Shown here in pieces: positions 4,546 through 5,252 of a stretch of 5,252 bases of DNA; the stretch's first letter is position 1; every line of letters begins with the position of its first letter. The DNA is from Pseudomonadota bacterium (GTDB lineage: Bacteria; Pseudomonadota; Gammaproteobacteria; Burkholderiales; SG8-39). The DNA lies in NCBI GenBank assembly GCA_003242425.1, contig QGUL01000158.1, forward strand, positions 1-5,252, read 5' to 3'. The notes beneath the pieces are model-generated. The model did not search any database, was not told where the DNA came from, and saw only the letters and a program-made list of their open reading frames with translations. A program made the translations under genes and the position numbers.

Positions 4546-5252
4546 TGAGCATGCTGCAAGAACAGATCGCCCTGGTGACGGGCGCTTCGCGCGGCATCGG
4601 CAAAGCCATCGCGCTCGCCCTCGGGGAAGCCGGCGCGACCGTCATCGGCACCGCCACCACCGAGGCCGGCGCGGCGGCCGTGAGCGAAGCGCTCCAGGCC
4701 GCAGGCATCAAAGGCCGCGGCGCGGTGCTGAACGTCACCGACGCCGACGGCATCACGCAACTGATCGCCGCCATCGAAGCCGAGTACGGTGCCGTCTCCA
4801 TCCTCGTCAACAACGCCGGCATCACCCAGGACAACCTCGCCATGCGCATGAAGGACGAGGAATGGGACGCGGTCATCGAGACCAACCTCAAGGCGGTGTT
4901 CAGGCTCTCGCGCGCGGTGCTGCGCGGGATGATGAAGGCGCGCGCCGGCCGCATCATCAACATCACCTCGGTGGTGGGGGAAAGCGGCAACCCCGGGCAG
5001 GTCAACTACGCGGCGGCCAAGGCCGGCGTGGCGGGTATGACCCGCGCCCTGGCGCGCGAGATCGGCAGCCGCGGCATTACGGTAAATTGCGTGGCGCCCG
5101 GCTTCATCGACACGGACATGACCAAGGCGCTGCCGGAAGCGCAGCGCGAGGCGCTTCTCAACCAGATCCCATTGGGGCGTCTTGGACGCCCCGAGGACGT
5201 GGCCGCGGCGGTGGTGTACCTCGCCTCGCCGGGGGCTGCCTACGTGACGGGC
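4545..5252 (+). CDS. fabG: 3-oxoacyl-ACP reductase (FabG), C-terminus cut by the window edge
   Basis: An NADPH-dependent short-chain dehydrogenase/reductase that reduces 3-ketoacyl-ACP to 3-hydroxyacyl-ACP in each elongation cycle. The 236 codons present contain the Rossmann glycine motif TGASRGIG (12-19), NNAG (89-92), the catalytic set N114, S142, Y155 and K159 (in ETNLK, ITSVVG and NYAAAK), and the cofactor loop APGFIDTDMT (184-193). PLGRLGRPEDVA (209-220) follows, and the sequence leaves the window at YVTG. Family members end about 11 residues later with a TLHVNGGMYM-like tail, so roughly 95% is present and nothing looks broken. ATG 4545 shares its A with the fabD stop (TGATG); ATG 4551 is an alternative. 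The direct link to fabH and fabD marks it as the fatty-acid-synthesis FabG rather than another SDR paralogue. Confidence 0.97.
   Translation, partial: MSMLQEQIALVTGASRGIGKAIALALGEAGATVIGTATTEAGAAAVSEALQAAGIKGRGAVLNVTDADGITQLIAAIEAEYGAVSILVNNAGITQDNLAMRMKDEEWDAVIETNLKAVFRLSRAVLRGMMKARAGRIINITSVVGESGNPGQVNYAAAKAGVAGMTRALAREIGSRGITVNCVAPGFIDTDMTKALPEAQREALLNQIPLGRLGRPEDVAAAVVYLASPGAAYVTG
5174..5192 (+). other. Perfect hairpin inside fabG
   Basis: GGGGCGTC (5174-5181) and GACGCCCC (5185-5192) form an 8-bp perfect stem with a TTG loop. It lies in the codons for the conserved LGRLGRP segment. Codons here (CCA TTG GGG CGT CTT GGA) are less GC-rich at the third position than those around them. There is no downstream T-run, so it is not an intrinsic terminator. 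A role in mRNA stability or translation pausing is possible but unproven. Confidence 0.4.

Noticed and set aside
1..5252. Search for a novel defence, mobile or other accessory system.
   Set aside because: All recognisable genes are conserved housekeeping genes in their usual order with uniform composition. There is no repeat array, integrase, transposase, attachment site or unexplained gene-sized gap; the largest gap is 108 bases.

Overview
This is a core-genome window from a GC-rich proteobacterium, most likely a betaproteobacterium. The gene order yceF(maf)-like <-> yceD-rpmF-plsX-fabH-fabD-fabG is shared by beta- and gammaproteobacteria. The 59-residue, cysteine-free L32 with a VNTKND-type C-terminus is of the beta type. 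So is an RsmI-like methyltransferase directly downstream of the Maf gene; E. coli has rluC divergent to yceF instead. Codon third positions are strongly G/C throughout, with no compositional break, mobile element, tRNA, rRNA or CRISPR array.

Layout: positions 1-658 hold a leftward pair. A Maf/YceF-type nucleotide pyrophosphatase (658 to 74) is followed, with a 4-base GTGA overlap, by the first 25 codons of an RsmI-like SAM-dependent methyltransferase that leaves the window at base 1. A 93-bp divergent intergenic region (659-751) carries the only clearly AT-rich stretch and good sigma70-type promoter elements. Rightwards run yceD (752-1231), rpmF (1340-1519), plsX (1601-2617), fabH (2614-3573), fabD (3610-4545) and fabG (4545 to the window end, lacking about 11 C-terminal residues). 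Every gene points the same way, no convincing terminator lies between them, and three junctions in the window overlap, so 752 to the right edge is probably one operon that continues (by family precedent) into acpP and fabF.

How the genes work together: YceD and L32 belong to large-ribosomal-subunit production. PlsX makes acyl-phosphate for phospholipid synthesis. FabD charges ACP with malonate, FabH performs the first condensation and FabG the first reduction of each elongation cycle. The operon thus couples ribosome production to membrane lipid synthesis. The Maf protein would remove modified nucleotides such as m7GTP.

I found no undescribed multi-gene system. The points that deserve a second look are regulatory: a yceD promoter whose -10 box ends 9 bases before the only usable start codon, overlapping divergent promoters, a possible two-state RNA structure over the rpmF ribosome binding site, a G-rich structured rpmF-plsX spacer, and a perfect 8-bp hairpin inside fabG.
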